Assembly: GCA_951640195.1 (NCBI GenBank)
Contig: OX621166.1
Location: 1,170,501 to 1,234,500 of the forward strand
Length of the DNA stretch: 64,000 bases
Direction of reading: 5' to 3'
DNA from: Porpolomopsis calyptriformis
Taxonomy: Eukaryota > Basidiomycota > Agaricomycetes > Agaricales > Hygrophoraceae
Shown here: piece by piece, positions 1-10,541 of the stretch
Layout: every line of letters starts with the position of its first letter
Position numbering within the stretch: position 1 is the stretch's first letter
Notes under the pieces: model-generated
Database searches by the model: none
What the model saw: only the letters and a program-made list of their open reading frames with translations
What the model was told of the DNA's origin: nothing
Position numbers and translations under genes: made by a program

Positions 1-2430
1 GAAGTTCTTGTTTTGTTGACAAGCGGGGCAGGATCGAACGTAGTTGGTGATGTCTTGTGGGGCACCATCCCAAATAAAGTTACGAAGGACGAGTTCCTTC
101 GTCTTCTCAATGCCAGGGTGGCCAGCGTGGGGGTAGGCGTGGGACAGTCATATAATATCTGTGCGCAAAGATACTTCCTCCGGCACTATTATCCGACCTT
201 CAACATCGCGTACAAGCCCATCGGCTTGGGTCCAAGCGAGTGAGGCATCCTCGAGTTTATCTTGGATCTTCTGTGGGAGTGGGATTTTGAAGCGTAATCT
301 AGAGAGAAAGCTTGAATTCGACAATTTGACAATTGAATTTACCCATCGGTCGCGCGCTATCAGAACTTCGTTCTCCACGTCGGCTTCGATGCCGGGTAAG
401 TAATCCGGGCGCCTGGACAAGCCGTCGGCTTTGTTCTTCCTCCCTGGAACGTATTCAATCTTGAACCCGAACCTGGACAGATACTCAGACCAACGAGTTT
501 GGCGATTTGATAGGCGAAGATTCTTTGAAAAGTATCACAAGGCCAAACTGTCTGTCTTGATGAGAATATCGTGTCTTGCTCCTTCGAGCAGATGACGCCA
601 TTGTTTAAAGGAATCAATGATCGCCAGGAGTTCTAGATCGTGGGTAGGGTAGTTCTTCTCAGCAGGGGAGGTAGATCTTGAGTGATAGCCGACAGGCTTC
701 CAGTGTCCGTCATGAAGCTGAGAGAGTATTCCCGCGATTCCAATGATAGAGGCATCGGTTTCCAAGCAATAGGGGAGATCGCGATCAGGAATATGGAGAA
801 TGGGCGCGTTCGTTAAAAGGGACTTAATGTTGTCGAAGGCTTCTTGTCTCCGAGGAGTCCATTCCCACACAGTATCATTGTGCAAGAGTTCATAGAGAGG
901 GGTAGCGATTCTGGAGAAATCCTTGATATATCTCCGCCAAAAGTTCGCACTGCCCAAGAAGGATTGGAGTTGTTTTACCGTTTCCGGAATAGGCCAAGAC
1001 ATGATAGCGTTGACTTTCTTCGGATTGGTGGTGATTCGTCCTTTGGATAAGACGACTCCGAGATAAATGACTTCTTCCTTCTCGAACTGGCACTTGACGG
1101 GTTTACACGAGAGTCCGTGTTTCTTCATGATATCTAGAGTTTTGAAAGTCCAGTGTCACAATTCCTGTAAATCGTCTCCACAAACAAGCACGTCATCGAT
1201 ATAGATGAAAACATTTCCAGAGTCTAGGACTTCTTTGAATCTTGTGTCGATCATCCGTTGAAAGGTGGCTGGTGAGTTCCGCAAACCAAAGAACATGACA
1301 GTGGGTTCGAAGGCGCCTGCTTCAGTGATGAAAGCGGCTTTCCATTCGTCGCCTTCCTTGATTCTGACGTTGTTGAATCCCCATCGGATATCCATGACCG
1401 TGAACAGAGAAGCTGTTAGAAGTTTAGGTCGTTGGAGTATTTGATGAAGGAGAGGAAGGGGATAATGGTCAGGAACCGTGTGTTCGTTGAGGTAGCGATA
1501 ATCCTCGATAGGGCGTAAGCCAGCGTTCTTACCTTTAGCGTTCACTTCTTCGGCTTTCTTTCCAAAGAAGAACGGAGAGACTTGTTTCGATTTGGAAATT
1601 CGTATTCGTCCAGTAGATAAGTTTTCGTCGATGAACTTGTGTAAGTGATCCATCTCAAGAGGGGACATTGTGTATTTCACGCCTTTGACTGGCCTGAAGG
1701 TTTCATCCAGTTCTATGGCGTGGTCGAATTCTGAATGCGGTGGAAGGTGGTCGAAGGATTCTTTGGCAAAGACACTAGAATAGTCTTTCCAGTATACCTC
1801 CGGTACAAACTTTCGCATATCTTCTTCCACCGTGCTGGCTCGGGATTCATCCGACTTCGATATGCGTCGATTCATGGCCAGCGTGACCGATTCCATTCCC
1901 AGTGACTCCGCATCTTTCACTATCCATCGTGGTAGAGGGAAATCTTTGCTATCCAGAGCCAGTGTTGCCTCCTTCCAATTGATGTTGGGGTTGTGCTTTT
2001 TGAGCCACGGGAAGCCGAGGATAATATCCGTCTTAGATCCGAGATCGGTCACTTCCAATCGGATCCGTTCATTGTGTCCTCCAGGAGCCTCTAACCAAAT
2101 ATCAATATCGTTCTCGATGGGTCCTCCTCGGTTTTCAGATCCATCAGCATTCCGTACGGGGATTGGGATTTCCAATCGTGTTAGAGTAAAATTGTGGCGA
2201 GTTGCGAAGGATTCGTCCACGAAATTTCCAGAGGCTCCACTATCAACCAGAGCAGTGGCCGGGACACGTCGACCAGTGTCGGTAGCTTCAATCCAAACGT
2301 CCAAAATGAGTCCGAGATTGCCTTCTTCAAGAGTACCAAGAATTCGAAATAAATTGCATGGAGTGGTGGTACATTCTTGAGTAGATATGTCCGTAACGGT
2401 AGGCGAAGCGTTCGGACTCTTTAAAAACCC
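1..2430 (-). pseudogene. pol: E1 pol (protease, RT, RNase H, start of integrase), broken
   Basis: Reading from 2430 downward in the -1 frame relative to gag, one sees an aspartic protease motif (ALVDSGASGNFVDE), then reverse transcriptase with LRPIEDYRYLN, a FTVMDIRWGFNNVRI block and the catalytic YIDD (near 1200), then an RNase H block (LETDASIIGIAGILSQ). The integrase zinc-finger start (HPGIEKTKELVLRN, then a CPACQQ pair) runs to the window edge. Three in-frame TGA codons (1156, 535, 148) interrupt a frame that otherwise continues. Each sits at a conserved Arg/Lys position, so they look like CGA to TGA changes. No frameshift is needed to read through. The left end is cut by the window. Confidence 0.92.
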
Positions 2431-3569
2431 TGTTCTTTCAGTTCCTTGACGAGCTGAGCTTTTCTCTCCTTCGGCCAGCGATCGATCCCGCAGTTGTCCA
2501 CCACTCGAATAGTTTCCTCCGCAGTAGTTGGGGAAACCACCTCGTCGACTCGTTCCATCTCGATACCTCGAATATTTCGTCCTCGACCTCACCCTGTGGT
2601 TGGTCTTCCTCGTCGTTGTCCGGCAGGGGCACTACTCGATGGACGCGCTGTCGAAGAAGAGGTGAGAGAGGAATTTGGACACTTGTTCGCCCAATGACCT
2701 GACTCTCCACAGCGATAGCAGTTGCCTCGCGGAACGCGCGATATTGATGATGAGGAAGGTGTCTCCTGTTTGACAGGAGCAGAGGAGGGAGTTCGGGTCG
2801 TCGTTCGAGCCACGGTCTCCCTGGGAGTATAGTAGTTACTCCAGGGAGCGGCACGACGCTCAAGTGCAAGCTCGAGACGTTGTCGGTCGAAGACGGAAGC
2901 TTTTCGCTTCCAAGCGTTAAGGGTGGCGGGGATGGGATCAAGGGCATAGATCTTTTCGAGAATTCCGGGGTTGAGGCCGTTCCGGTAGAAAACTTTGAGC
3001 GCGTCGTCGTTGAATCCAGTTTCGTCCGCGAGAGCTCCGAATCGTACATTATAATTGTCCACAGTAGAAAGTCCTTGGGTTACCTTTTGAATTTTGACCT
3101 GAGCTGTTGCTCTCGCGTCAACATCTCTGAAACATTCCTCGAGCTCTTCCATAAAATCCTCGTAATCAGCTCCGACCCACTGAGCACGTTTGAACTCTTG
3201 GGTCTGCTGTCGGGCCCATGACTGGGCGACTCCAATCTTCATAAACGACAAGACATAGGTAATCTTCTGTCTGTCGGACCATTGGCTGTCGTCAAGGACT
3301 AGACGACAAGCTTGAATGAAGTTGAGACATTTGGCAGCAGACCCGTCGTATTCATCGGGTTTGGCAATCTTGATGGAGGGGGGAGCAGGTTGTTGAGGTA
3401 AAAGAGGTTGTTGGGGTTGTGGAGGAGGTTGGGGTTGTTGTTGTTGGAGCTGGGTAATTAGCTGTTGTTGTTGGGTGATGGTTTGTTCGAGTTGACGAAC
3501 AGTAGCCACCAAGGTCGCAATATCAATGGTAGGGGGATTGGTGGGGGCGTTAGTGGACGTTCCTGACAT
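2421..3569 (-). pseudogene. gag: E1 gag, in-frame stop
   Basis: This is the capsid-type Gag of the element. The N-terminal part is rich in Gln and Pro. A central region (DEYDGSAAKCLNFIQACRL onward) is the retrotransposon gag domain, and near the C-terminus is one CCHC zinc knuckle, CYRCGESGHWANKC. The ATG at 3567-3569 starts the frame. A TGA at 2589-2591 interrupts it, but the same frame continues through an Arg/Gly-rich stretch and a basic helix to end EQGF-stop at 2421. That ending is the same as in E3. The TGA sits inside an RGRGRN stretch, so it is most simply a mutated CGA. Confidence 0.9.
2424..2430 (-). other. E1 gag-pol -1 frameshift heptamer GGGTTTT
   Basis: On the minus strand gag reads CAG GGT TTT TAA, giving the X-XXY-YYZ heptamer G GGT TTT directly before the gag stop. 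Pol is open in the -1 frame across this site. The same heptamer and context occur in E3, and a related GGATTTT occurs in E2. That programmed -1 frameshifting makes Gag-Pol is inferred from this layout. Confidence 0.7.
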
Positions 3570-4000
3570 ATTGGTAGATGTCGGTTGTTGTGGAGTTGTT
3601 GGAGCTGTTGGTGTTGGTGTAGGTGTCGCAGAGGAAAGTTGGGAGTAAAGGGAACCATATCGTCCTGGTGGAGTAGCAGTTTGTTGATGAACTGGTCTCG
3701 TCGCTGATGTTGAAGATGAAGTGAAGAGTCCTCTTGTTCTTGATCGAGTCCGTGGTCCTAGAGAGGCAGGAGCAGGGGTAGGAGTAGCTAGCGTTTCTTC
3801 AAGGACTGAAGAAAAGGATGGTTCTTGATCTCGAATTGTAGCTGAAAAGGTCGATCTTGAGAGGGGGTCTTCGTAGTGTTCTTCAACGTCTGAGTTGTCG
3901 GTGGAAGCCAGGATGGAAGTGGGTAAGGGGTAAAGAGGTGATGTCGATGATCACAGTGATGGGGGAGGTTTGGATAAGCAGGTGGGAGAGAACCAGAAGG

Positions 4001-4012
4001 AAGTCTGATTCT
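4001..4012 (-). promoter_or_regulatory. E1 primer binding site (self-priming type)
   Basis: It lies directly inside the 5' LTR. Read on the element strand it is AGAATCAGACTT. Eleven of the twelve bases are complementary to AAGTCTGATTC inside the LTR (4113-4123), and no TGG start typical of a tRNA-primed site is present. The LTR copy lies about 30 nt downstream of the LTR TATA box, so it would be the 5' end of the RNA, as in Tf1 of fission yeast. Confidence 0.75.
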
Positions 4013-4411
4013 TGTTATAAACCGGTTGTTCAGAACGCGTTTTACTTCAGGTGTTCTGTCCCAAGAGATATAGAGGATGGTTCCAAGTCCTTGTTATGAG
4101 TAGGCTAACGAGGAATCAGACTTAAGGTCTGATACGTACAGAAGTACTCTTTATATACTGACTACTTATCTGTGTGAGTTAGTGCGACATACATGAGGCA
4201 GAGATAAGGGTGAGTCATCGTGATCGATGACGAATCATAAAGGGGTTGAAACATAACGGAAATGAAGTGTGTCCGCATATGGGTAAAGTGCTGGGGAATC
4301 CCAAAGGAAGGTAATGGGGAATCCCGATAACAAATGGGGGGAATCCCAAGATAAGAGATAGGTTTGCATACGATAAGATAAAGAAAAAGAAGGAAAATTA
4401 CGACCATGACA
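4013..4411 (-). repeat. E1 5' LTR
   Basis: The limits were set by comparison with E2 and E3. On the plus strand it begins TGTTA and ends in an A-rich tract followed by TGACA, as the other two do. Inside are the self-primer complement (4113-4123) and a TATA box (CTTTATATA on plus, TATATAAAG on the element strand, 4149-4157). With 399 bp it is close to the 370 and 360 bp LTRs of E2 and E3. The partner LTR is outside the window, so the right end is supported only by similarity. Confidence 0.8.
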
Positions 4412-4627
4412 GTACTCACCAAACCCCCTGTAGTACCTGGCACACTCCTTGTCAAATGCTGGTGAGTAGATGTAGATATCAAGCACTAGAAAAGAATATA
4501 AGTGGGTCAGTATAGAATATGAATAAAACATGAAAGAACTCACTTGTGGGTTCGCTTGTGGGTTCAGACATAGAGTACAGTTGATTATCTAATGTCCGCA
4601 TACCAAAGTAAACAGGTATACCCCTGT

Positions 4628-4830
4628 TGTCACGGATCTGAAATTCGAGACATGAGATTGAGCGCGCTGAGGCCGTCTCTCATGAACGTCGAGCAGATTC
4701 TAGCCGGTCACGTGTAATATGGTATATATACTGGGAACAACCGAACTGGGTAAGTCCAGTTCTATGACGTTTTAGTCAAGTGGTCTTGACTGTCATCAAG
4801 ATGCGCATGTTCCCAGTGCAATTCTTAACA
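4628..4830 (+). repeat. TRIM 5' LTR
   Basis: A 203 bp LTR beginning TGTCACGG and ending CTTAACA. It contains CACGTG, a TATATATA box at 4723-4730 and the self-primer copy at 4752-4763. It differs from the right LTR at only a couple of C/T positions, so the insertion is fairly recent. Confidence 0.92.
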
Positions 4831-4842
4831 AGAACTGGACTT
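4831..4842 (+). promoter_or_regulatory. TRIM primer binding site (self-priming type)
   Basis: The sequence AGAACTGGACTT directly follows the LTR and is the exact reverse complement of 4752-4763. Thirty bases further on is a 12 bp inverted repeat (4872-4883 with 4900-4911) that could form an RNA stem close to the PBS. In Tf1, RNA structure around the PBS is needed for self-priming. Confidence 0.75.
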
Positions 4843-5470
4843 CACATGCGGTCCAGAGTTCGAATCCTACACTCATCAGAATTAAAGTCCCTATAAAAGA
4901 ATTCTGATGAGCACGTGGTGGTACACGTGTTACAAAAGGACATATGCGATTGGTCAAGGCTACCCTGACCTCTAACGAGACGTGTCTGAGTATTGAAGGT
5001 CTCCCTAACTCTGTTGAGCATAGTCCCTCTGATTACTGCAGCTCTGACTCGAGGACCTCGAGTATAAATAAGTCAAGGCGTGTTTGATCGCCATCATCCC
5101 GGAGCTTAAATATAGGATGTTGTGGACTGTCGAGGACCTCGACATTAAATAAGCCACACTCCGTCATCGTACAGAGTACTTGCTATGAATGCAGTAGCTG
5201 GGGCTGATCCTAGATGGTTATCCCTGAAATGGGGCACTGACCGTCCAAGATGGACCTGTCCCGAATCATGGATTATGTGAAGGCTGATGGATCAGAATCC
5301 AAAGTGTCATGCTGAGACGGCAGTAGACTACTGGACCACCAGTGTTGCTGTATCCTCAACCTCTGACAGGCGTCTTATGTATATCAGTAGACCAGCAATG
5401 GTTCCGTGCACTACTGGATTGGTCGTACCTGGCAATGTCTGGGACGGACATTCATAAAAGTGGAGGTGAA

Positions 5471-5673
5471 TGTCACGGATCTGAAATTCGAGACATGAGA
5501 TCGAGCGCGCTGAGGCCGTCTCTCATGAACGTCGAGCAGATTCTAGCCGGTCACGTGTAATATGGTATATATACTGGGAACAACCGAACTGGGTAAGTCC
5601 AGTTCTATGATGTTTTAGTCAAGTGGTCTTGACTGTCATCAAGATGCGCATGTTCCCAGTGCAATTCTTAACA
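5471..5673 (+). repeat. TRIM 3' LTR
   Basis: The second 203 bp copy, preceded by the polypurine tract AAAAGTGGAGGTGAA and followed by the target duplication CCTGT. Confidence 0.92.
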
Positions 5674-5791
5674 CCTGTTTGTATTTGCGATTATTATACC
5701 GGGAAGTAAGATTATGAATCGAGTCCCAAAGTGATGACACCTTCTAAAGGTTTACATGGTGGGCCAATATTTTAGTCAGACTGGGTCTGAG

Positions 5792-6142
5792 TATGAGGGA
5801 CCAAACTGGACAAAAATCAAAATTTGTCAATTTGACAAGTCTGAATTGCCAAAAAAGGCAGGATCCTGCACCTTTCCTGCACTCTCCTGCACTCTCCTGC
5901 AGGATCCTACACCTGCAGGAGAGTGTGGGAAAGGTGCAGGAGAGTGCAGGATCCTACGCATGCAGGAGAGTGCAGGAGAGTGCAGGAAAGGTGCAGGAGA
6001 GTGCAGGAAAGGTGCAGGATCCTGCAGGAAAGGTGAAGGATCCTGCAGGAGAGTGTGGGATCCTGCAGGATACTGCCTTTTTTGGTAATTCAGACTTGTC
6101 AAATTGACAAATTTTGATTTTTGTCCAGTTTGGTCCCTCATA
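5792..6142. mobile_element. Foldback/MITE-like element with minisatellite core
   Basis: Inverted repeats of about 78 bp (5792 to about 5870, and about 6064-6142) begin TATGAGGGACC on both sides. A 7 bp direct repeat GTCTGAG flanks them (5785-5791 and 6143-6149). The core is a run of short units built from GCAGGAGAGT, GCAGGAAAGGT and the palindromes GGATCC and CTGCAG, and is itself largely self-complementary. There is no transposase. The superfamily cannot be assigned; a 7 bp duplication is unusual, so one base of the boundary may be misread. Confidence 0.82.
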
Positions 6143-6149
6143 GTCTGAG

Positions 6150-6761
6150 TGCTTACAGCACTGCTCAGTTTGTTCTGACTTAATAATACTCCCTCTCAGT
6201 GTTGAATGCAAGTCGATGTTCAGTCAAAAATAGGATTGAAAAAATTTCAAGTGTCATCTAGACCTGCCATTTCTCTCACCCAGCTAATCTTGTGGTCTTG
6301 GTCTAGTGTCTCACTCCTGCTTTAGTCTCTGTTGTGTGGATGAGCTTTTTCAAGTGCTATGGCTCTAGCTGTGCTCTGCTGCACTTGACTGGATGGACCT
6401 CTTCAAGAGGGCTATCTATGGCTTTGGTTCTGAATTCTCCTGCACTCACATCCTCTGTATCAGTAGCTAGTCTTAGCACGAGCGTTTTGTATTTCTTAGT
6501 GACAAGAGAGCGAAAGTTTTATACTCTGATATAATTAGTATCACGTTGCATGCTGTTTCTCCTTGGTGAACTACATATCTCCTCATTTTCGAATTGAACG
6601 GCACCTGTAATAATTCTACAAATTTCAGACATTCTTCCCATTCCGCAGTCCTTATATGGCATTGTCATGTTTTCGGAGTTTTAGTGATGCTTGGTGCGGT
6701 GCGAGACTAGCGGAGCATAGCTCACTTTACGCTATATAAGAACGTTCTCCATCCCTTCATC
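6150..6761. other. Non-coding stretch and promoter of the 6762 gene
   Basis: No gene was recognised here. A TATA-like TATATAAG lies near 6734, about 28 bases before the ATG at 6762, so the 5' leader of that gene would be very short. Confidence 0.4.
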
Positions 6762-7229
6762 ATGGCTTCTCCACCAGAGATGATCATTTATTGTTTCAAG
6801 GACAAGATGGCCTATGTCACGACACCCAGCAACTACGAGGTTCGTAACCATCCTATTCAATCTGCCTTGCTAAAACCTCCACAGCAAGCTTTGGACTTTG
6901 CACAGAAAGTGTACCCAGAGCTCCAAAAAGTCAACCGGGACAACATCTCCTTCTCGATCGTCATCACCGCGCGAGGATCAGCACGCTCTGTCCGTATCTC
7001 AGAGATGGCTTGGACCAAGATAATCTCTACCATACTCCCCTATCGGATCGTCGACATCCTCGTCCGGCCGGAGCCCTCCGAAGAACCATCGCCACCGACT
7101 TACTCCGTTTCGAAAGACGCGGCGCAGTTTTGTCAGCCTGATACCCCACTACAGCCCTGCCGATTGTCTCCGGCGCACAGTAATGGTAGAGGAGGTGTAC
7201 GAGGATGGTTTGAACGACTTTTTTTGTAA
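6762..7229 (+). CDS. Hypothetical protein, 155 aa
   Basis: A single-exon ORF beginning MASPPEMIIYCFKDK with a TATA-like box close upstream. I recognise no domain. The first two thirds alternate charged and aliphatic residues as in a small globular fold (a stretch with FSIVITARGSAR). The last third is Pro/Ser-rich, followed by a short Gly/Arg/Trp tail. There is no signal peptide or membrane segment. It ends 115 bases before the 3' end of the convergent NAD kinase gene. The ATG context and length support a real gene, but part of the tail could be unspliced intron. Confidence 0.55.
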   Translation: MASPPEMIIYCFKDKMAYVTTPSNYEVRNHPIQSALLKPPQQALDFAQKVYPELQKVNRDNISFSIVITARGSARSVRISEMAWTKIISTILPYRIVDILVRPEPSEEPSPPTYSVSKDAAQFCQPDTPLQPCRLSPAHSNGRGGVRGWFERLFL

Positions 7230-7344
7230 TACAATATTAACACAGCTCAAGAAACCGCTTTCCATTTTGTTATCGGTTGAATCAAGGTGCTTCTTTCCAA
7301 AGCTACATGGGCGGCTCAACCGCAGAGTTCCTTCCGCTGATCCA

Positions 7345-8727
7345 TCAAGTCCGGCTGTGCCTCAAGAGCGCCTTGCTTCTAAAGGTCGCGTTGTACTGCA
7401 ACAAATTGTTGATATCCCGCACCCAGTCATCCTCCTTCCCAGGCGGCGCTCCTTCACCTTGCCCCTGATAGGGATCCTCTGAGTCGGAGATGGACGACCG
7501 GTTGATGCAGGGCACTGGATAGGGCGATGCCTCCACTCTCACCGACTCGCCTGGATTGAGAATGTGAGAGACCCGGCCGTCCATGGAGACCCCTCCTGGG
7601 GCGCGGCTCCTGTCACCGATCTGGGAAAGTAGAGTTAATATTTATGTAATATAATGAAGAGAAACCCGTACGCGAAGGGTGATGGAGGAAGAGGAAGGGA
7701 AGACTAGAGGGCGGAAAGAGAGACTTCGAGGGCATATTGGCGTTAGGACCAGAGCGCTCAGCGAAGGGTGGACGATAGGGCCACCGGCAGAGAGAGAGTA
7801 CGCGGTAGAGCCGGTTGGGGTGGATACGATGAGGCCGTCTGACTGAGGAGTGTGTTGAGAGGAAGGATAGATGTCGAAAGAAGCGGTTACTTACCACAGC
7901 TTCGGTGAGGTGCTGACCGTCGACGTATACATCGATGGTGTCTAGATGTGGGCTAGAACCCCGATGAAGGGCGATTTCGTTCATTACCTGCCAGTCTAAA
8001 GGGAATTTACAATTAAAATGAGGAAAGGTAGGAGATGGAACATACCGTCGCCGGGATTCCCGATTTTCTCTGTATCCTTGTTATAGAAAGCGCAAGCCAG
8101 TCGCATTCGGTTGAGGATGGTGGCCTTGCCCTGGAAGACGCTGTCGAGGGCCTTGGCAAAGTCGTCGATATCTGTGCGGAGAAGTGGACAGGGTCAGGGA
8201 ATGAGATAGAAGATGAAAGTGGAGACTGACGGAAGGGAAGGAGGAAACCGAGAGTGCCCAACGAGAAGCTGAGAACGGGTGGTACCGCGCCGAAACTGAA
8301 GAGGGAGGAAGCATGGAGAATGGTACCATCTCCGCCGAGAGTGACGACGAGGTCTATGGTCTCTGAAGTTGGGCCTAGAGAGAGATGATAAGGATAGGGA
8401 ACGGGAACGATCAGTGTTATCGCTGACCGGGTTGCCAGACTTCTGCGCCGTGAGGAATGTCAGGTCTATCCTCGTGAAAGACACGTACTCCAGGGTATCT
8501 CATATTGACGTACCTGCGAACGAACATGGTCATGTTAGCGACTACATTTGTGATGAATGGACTGACTCGAGGAAGGCATCGATAGCGAGAATGACGGGCT
8601 GAGTTCGCATTTTATTCACAATAAGGATAGACTTTGGAGGATTGTTGGGACCGAACGAGTGTGTTTTCCTCGACTGAGCGAGAAAGGAACACGATTTAAT
8701 CCAATTTCTTGTCGATGAGCGAAACAT
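7345..8727 (-). CDS. NAD kinase, 361 aa, 7 exons
   Basis: It phosphorylates NAD to NADP. Exons: 8727-8546, 8513-8428, 8374-8231, 8171-8046, 7995-7895, 7842-7672, 7620-7345; all joins keep the frame. Family motifs in order: [11 protein letters not shown] near the start, the [14 protein letters not shown] signature (GGDG, catalytic and NAD binding), [56 protein letters not shown], and [13 protein letters not shown]. The first 30 residues are basic and hydroxylated without acidic residues, so a mitochondrial presequence as in yeast Pos5 is possible. The protein is shorter than yeast Utr1. The upstream region is shared with a divergent gene and holds three CACGTG motifs. Confidence 0.94.
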
Positions 8728-8735
8728 GCTTGGTT

Positions 8736-8809
8736 AAATCACGTGAGAGATAATTGAAAGGTGATTAAAGTCACGTGATATAGATAGCTGATTAAAGTCA
8801 CGTGGAGAA
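8736..8809. promoter_or_regulatory. Bidirectional promoter with three CACGTG motifs
   Basis: Only 82 bases separate the start codons of the NAD kinase gene (minus) and the 8810 gene (plus). CACGTG occurs at 8740-8745, 8772-8777 and 8799-8804; the last two lie in a repeated TGATTAAAGTCACGTG. CACGTG is the E-box bound by bHLH factors such as Cbf1. Who binds here is unknown. Confidence 0.6.
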
Positions 8810-10183
8810 ATGGCAATACACGAGGTGGAAGTGAGGCCATTCACACCTTCGCTCGCACACTCATCTCCGAGCATGCCCTCTCACCAGCCCTCTCCCCTTC
8901 CCCCTCACCCAAACCAAGTTTCTTCTAAAAAAAATTCAAAAATGAACTCACCTCACAGGGGAAGTACCTTAGGACCCCTCACTTGTGCTACCCACCTTCC
9001 GAATGGTAGCAAACCCGGTGACACTCCCTCCAGTTCCCGGATTTCTCCAGACATTTTTGCGGTGGGCAAGCTTCTTTCCACCATGAAGCGCACTGTGGCC
9101 ACCCTCGCCACTACCTTCGACGCATTAAGCGCCCAGACTGCCAAAGTGATGGACCTCGCGCCCGCGATCCAAGACGCCAGCCAGGCACGTTCTCTTCCCA
9201 CCCTTCCCCGTATACCATCTCTCATCCTATCACCGCCCTCAGGTGTCTGACCTCAAAGCCGAGGTACACGGGTTCTGTTCTCGTCAAGCCGCCCGCTTCA
9301 AGGAACTCGTTGATATCTCTGACTCTGTCGTTCATGATCTTACGAATAATTTGCAATCCCGCCTTGCCATATTCATTCGCGAAGCCGTCGAGAAGAATGT
9401 GGAAGAAAAGGTTCGACAACAGGTGGGTCTACATCAATCCCTCGTCCATACAACAACTCCTAATCACCCTCCAGCTCTCGGAGCAGATTCCAGAGTCACT
9501 TCGCCAACAAGGAAGAGAGCACAGGCGCCAAATACTGGAGATCCAAACCAATCTTCACAATTCGTGAGTACTTCCACTCACGTTAGCTCATCTATCTTGA
9601 AAAACCCATCTTTCAAAAAGTGAAGCTCGTCGACACAACTCGACTCTCCGCTCTGAAAGCCTTACTGATCCCTTGCACACTCTCCTTCGTCCTCTCACAA
9701 CCCCAGTCCAGTCACCTGGCCGCTCTGTTCCTCCGACACCTCTCATCACACCCTCATCCGCCTCGACCTCGACACGGAGCGAAGAAGACGTAGACCTCGA
9801 GCCCCCGACGCCTTCCCCTGCCTTCCCCAAAACCCTGGGGCAATTGTTCAACCTAAGTCCGATTCAGGCCAGGGAACTCCTCATGGATTACGGACTGCTT
9901 GGAGACATTCCTGAGGGATCGATCGCCAACAATCGTCATGGTGGGACGAGCGGGACCACTCCAACTAGCACATCCCAAACAACGAAGGAGCCAGAAGAAG
10001 ACTGGGAACACAACGTTTCGAAATTTATGGCGCATATTGGGGTGCGTACGGGCACTCTAAGTGACCTTATTTCCTATTCTGACACCAACCGTCACCAACC
10101 AGGTGCGGTACCAGATGCTCCCTCCTCCACCGTCCAAGAAGAAAAACCCGATAGCGTTGACACGGCTAATAACGAGCTTTTAG
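8810..10183 (+). CDS. Hypothetical coiled-coil protein, 381 aa
   Basis: I do not recognise this protein. Five exons keep the frame: 8810-9184, 9243-9422, 9475-9563, 9621-10041, 10103-10183. The first intron would be a GC-AG intron (CAG then GCACGT). The N-terminus is Ser/Pro-rich and probably disordered. From about residue 85 to 215 heptad-like helices follow, with alternating Leu/Val and charged residues (FDALSAQTAKVMD, LQSRLAIFIREAVEKNVEEKVRQQ, REHRRQILEIQTNLH). After this come a Pro/Ser/Thr-rich linker with acidic runs, a helix (TLGQLFNLSPIQARELLMD) and a basic tail PSKKKNPIALTRLITSF. It may be a chromatin or kinetochore scaffold, but that is a guess. Confidence 0.72.
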
Positions 10184-10541
10184 CAATCGGGAATGCAGGG
10201 TGGATGTACTAATACCAAGTCTTGGATCGTCCCTTCGCCGGACCTTTGTATCTCGTATCTTGTTTTTTTGTATCCCGTATCTTGTTTCTTGTTGTGTGTA
10301 ACCCATAATTTTGCTTCAAATTTCCGTACAATTTGCATTTCATGTTACCATTCAAGGGTGATGTTAAAGTGACATCGACCGACGTGTCGCGAATGAATTT
10401 GTACGCGAAAAAAAAAGGAGCGGCCACCCAATCATCAAGGGGTGTGTGCGTGAGGAGAAGAAAAAATGTGAGGAATATAAGGATAGATTACAACAGTTCG
10501 GCCAAAAAAAAAAAAAAAAAAAAACACCGGAATGATCGTAT
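10184..10541. other. Intergenic region with an A20 tract
   Basis: The region lies between two convergent gene ends. It has an uninterrupted run of about 20 A (10504-10523) and an A9 run near 10408. No gene was seen. Confidence 0.5.

Larger units (their letters stand above)
1..4411 (-). mobile_element. E1: decayed Ty3/Gypsy chromovirus, 5' part
   Basis: This is an LTR retrotransposon in minus orientation. Its 5' LTR, PBS, gag and most of pol lie in the window, and the rest (integrase end, any ORF3, 3' LTR) lies left of base 1. gag and pol match the better preserved E2 and E3 elements in order and motifs. It is not functional: gag has an in-frame TGA at 2589-2591, and pol has TGA codons at 1156-1158, 535-537 and 148-150, each where E2 has an Arg or Lys codon. 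The base after the LTR begins GTACT, the predicted 5 bp target duplication, which cannot be confirmed because the other end is missing. Confidence 0.93.
4628..5673 (+). mobile_element. TRIM-like non-autonomous LTR retroelement
   Basis: Two nearly identical 203 bp direct repeats (4628-4830 and 5471-5673), each beginning TGTCA and ending TAACA, enclose 640 bp without a credible ORF. The target duplication CCTGT flanks the element (4623-4627 and 5674-5678). Directly after the left LTR is a PBS (4831-4842), and just before the right LTR is a purine tract ending GTGGAGGTGAA, shared with E3. This fixes the orientation as plus. The PBS, AGAACTGGACTT, is fully complementary to 4752-4763 in its own LTR, which lies about 29 nt after a TATATATA box (4723-4730). 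It codes for nothing visible and must borrow proteins, probably from a chromovirus such as E2 or E3. Confidence 0.9.

Noticed and set aside
4835..4870. tRNA-like stretch in the TRIM (a hairpin followed by GAGTTCGAATCC).
   Set aside because: It has no acceptor or D arm and the hairpin loop is too long. The first 12 bases are fully explained as the self-primer complement.
5342..5560. 72-codon ORF inside the TRIM.
   Set aside because: It runs from the internal region into the LTR and has no domain; the second half is LTR sequence.
5756..6211. Overlapping ORFs on both strands with repeated Ser/Cys/Gly/Glu motifs.
   Set aside because: They are translations of the foldback element's minisatellite core.
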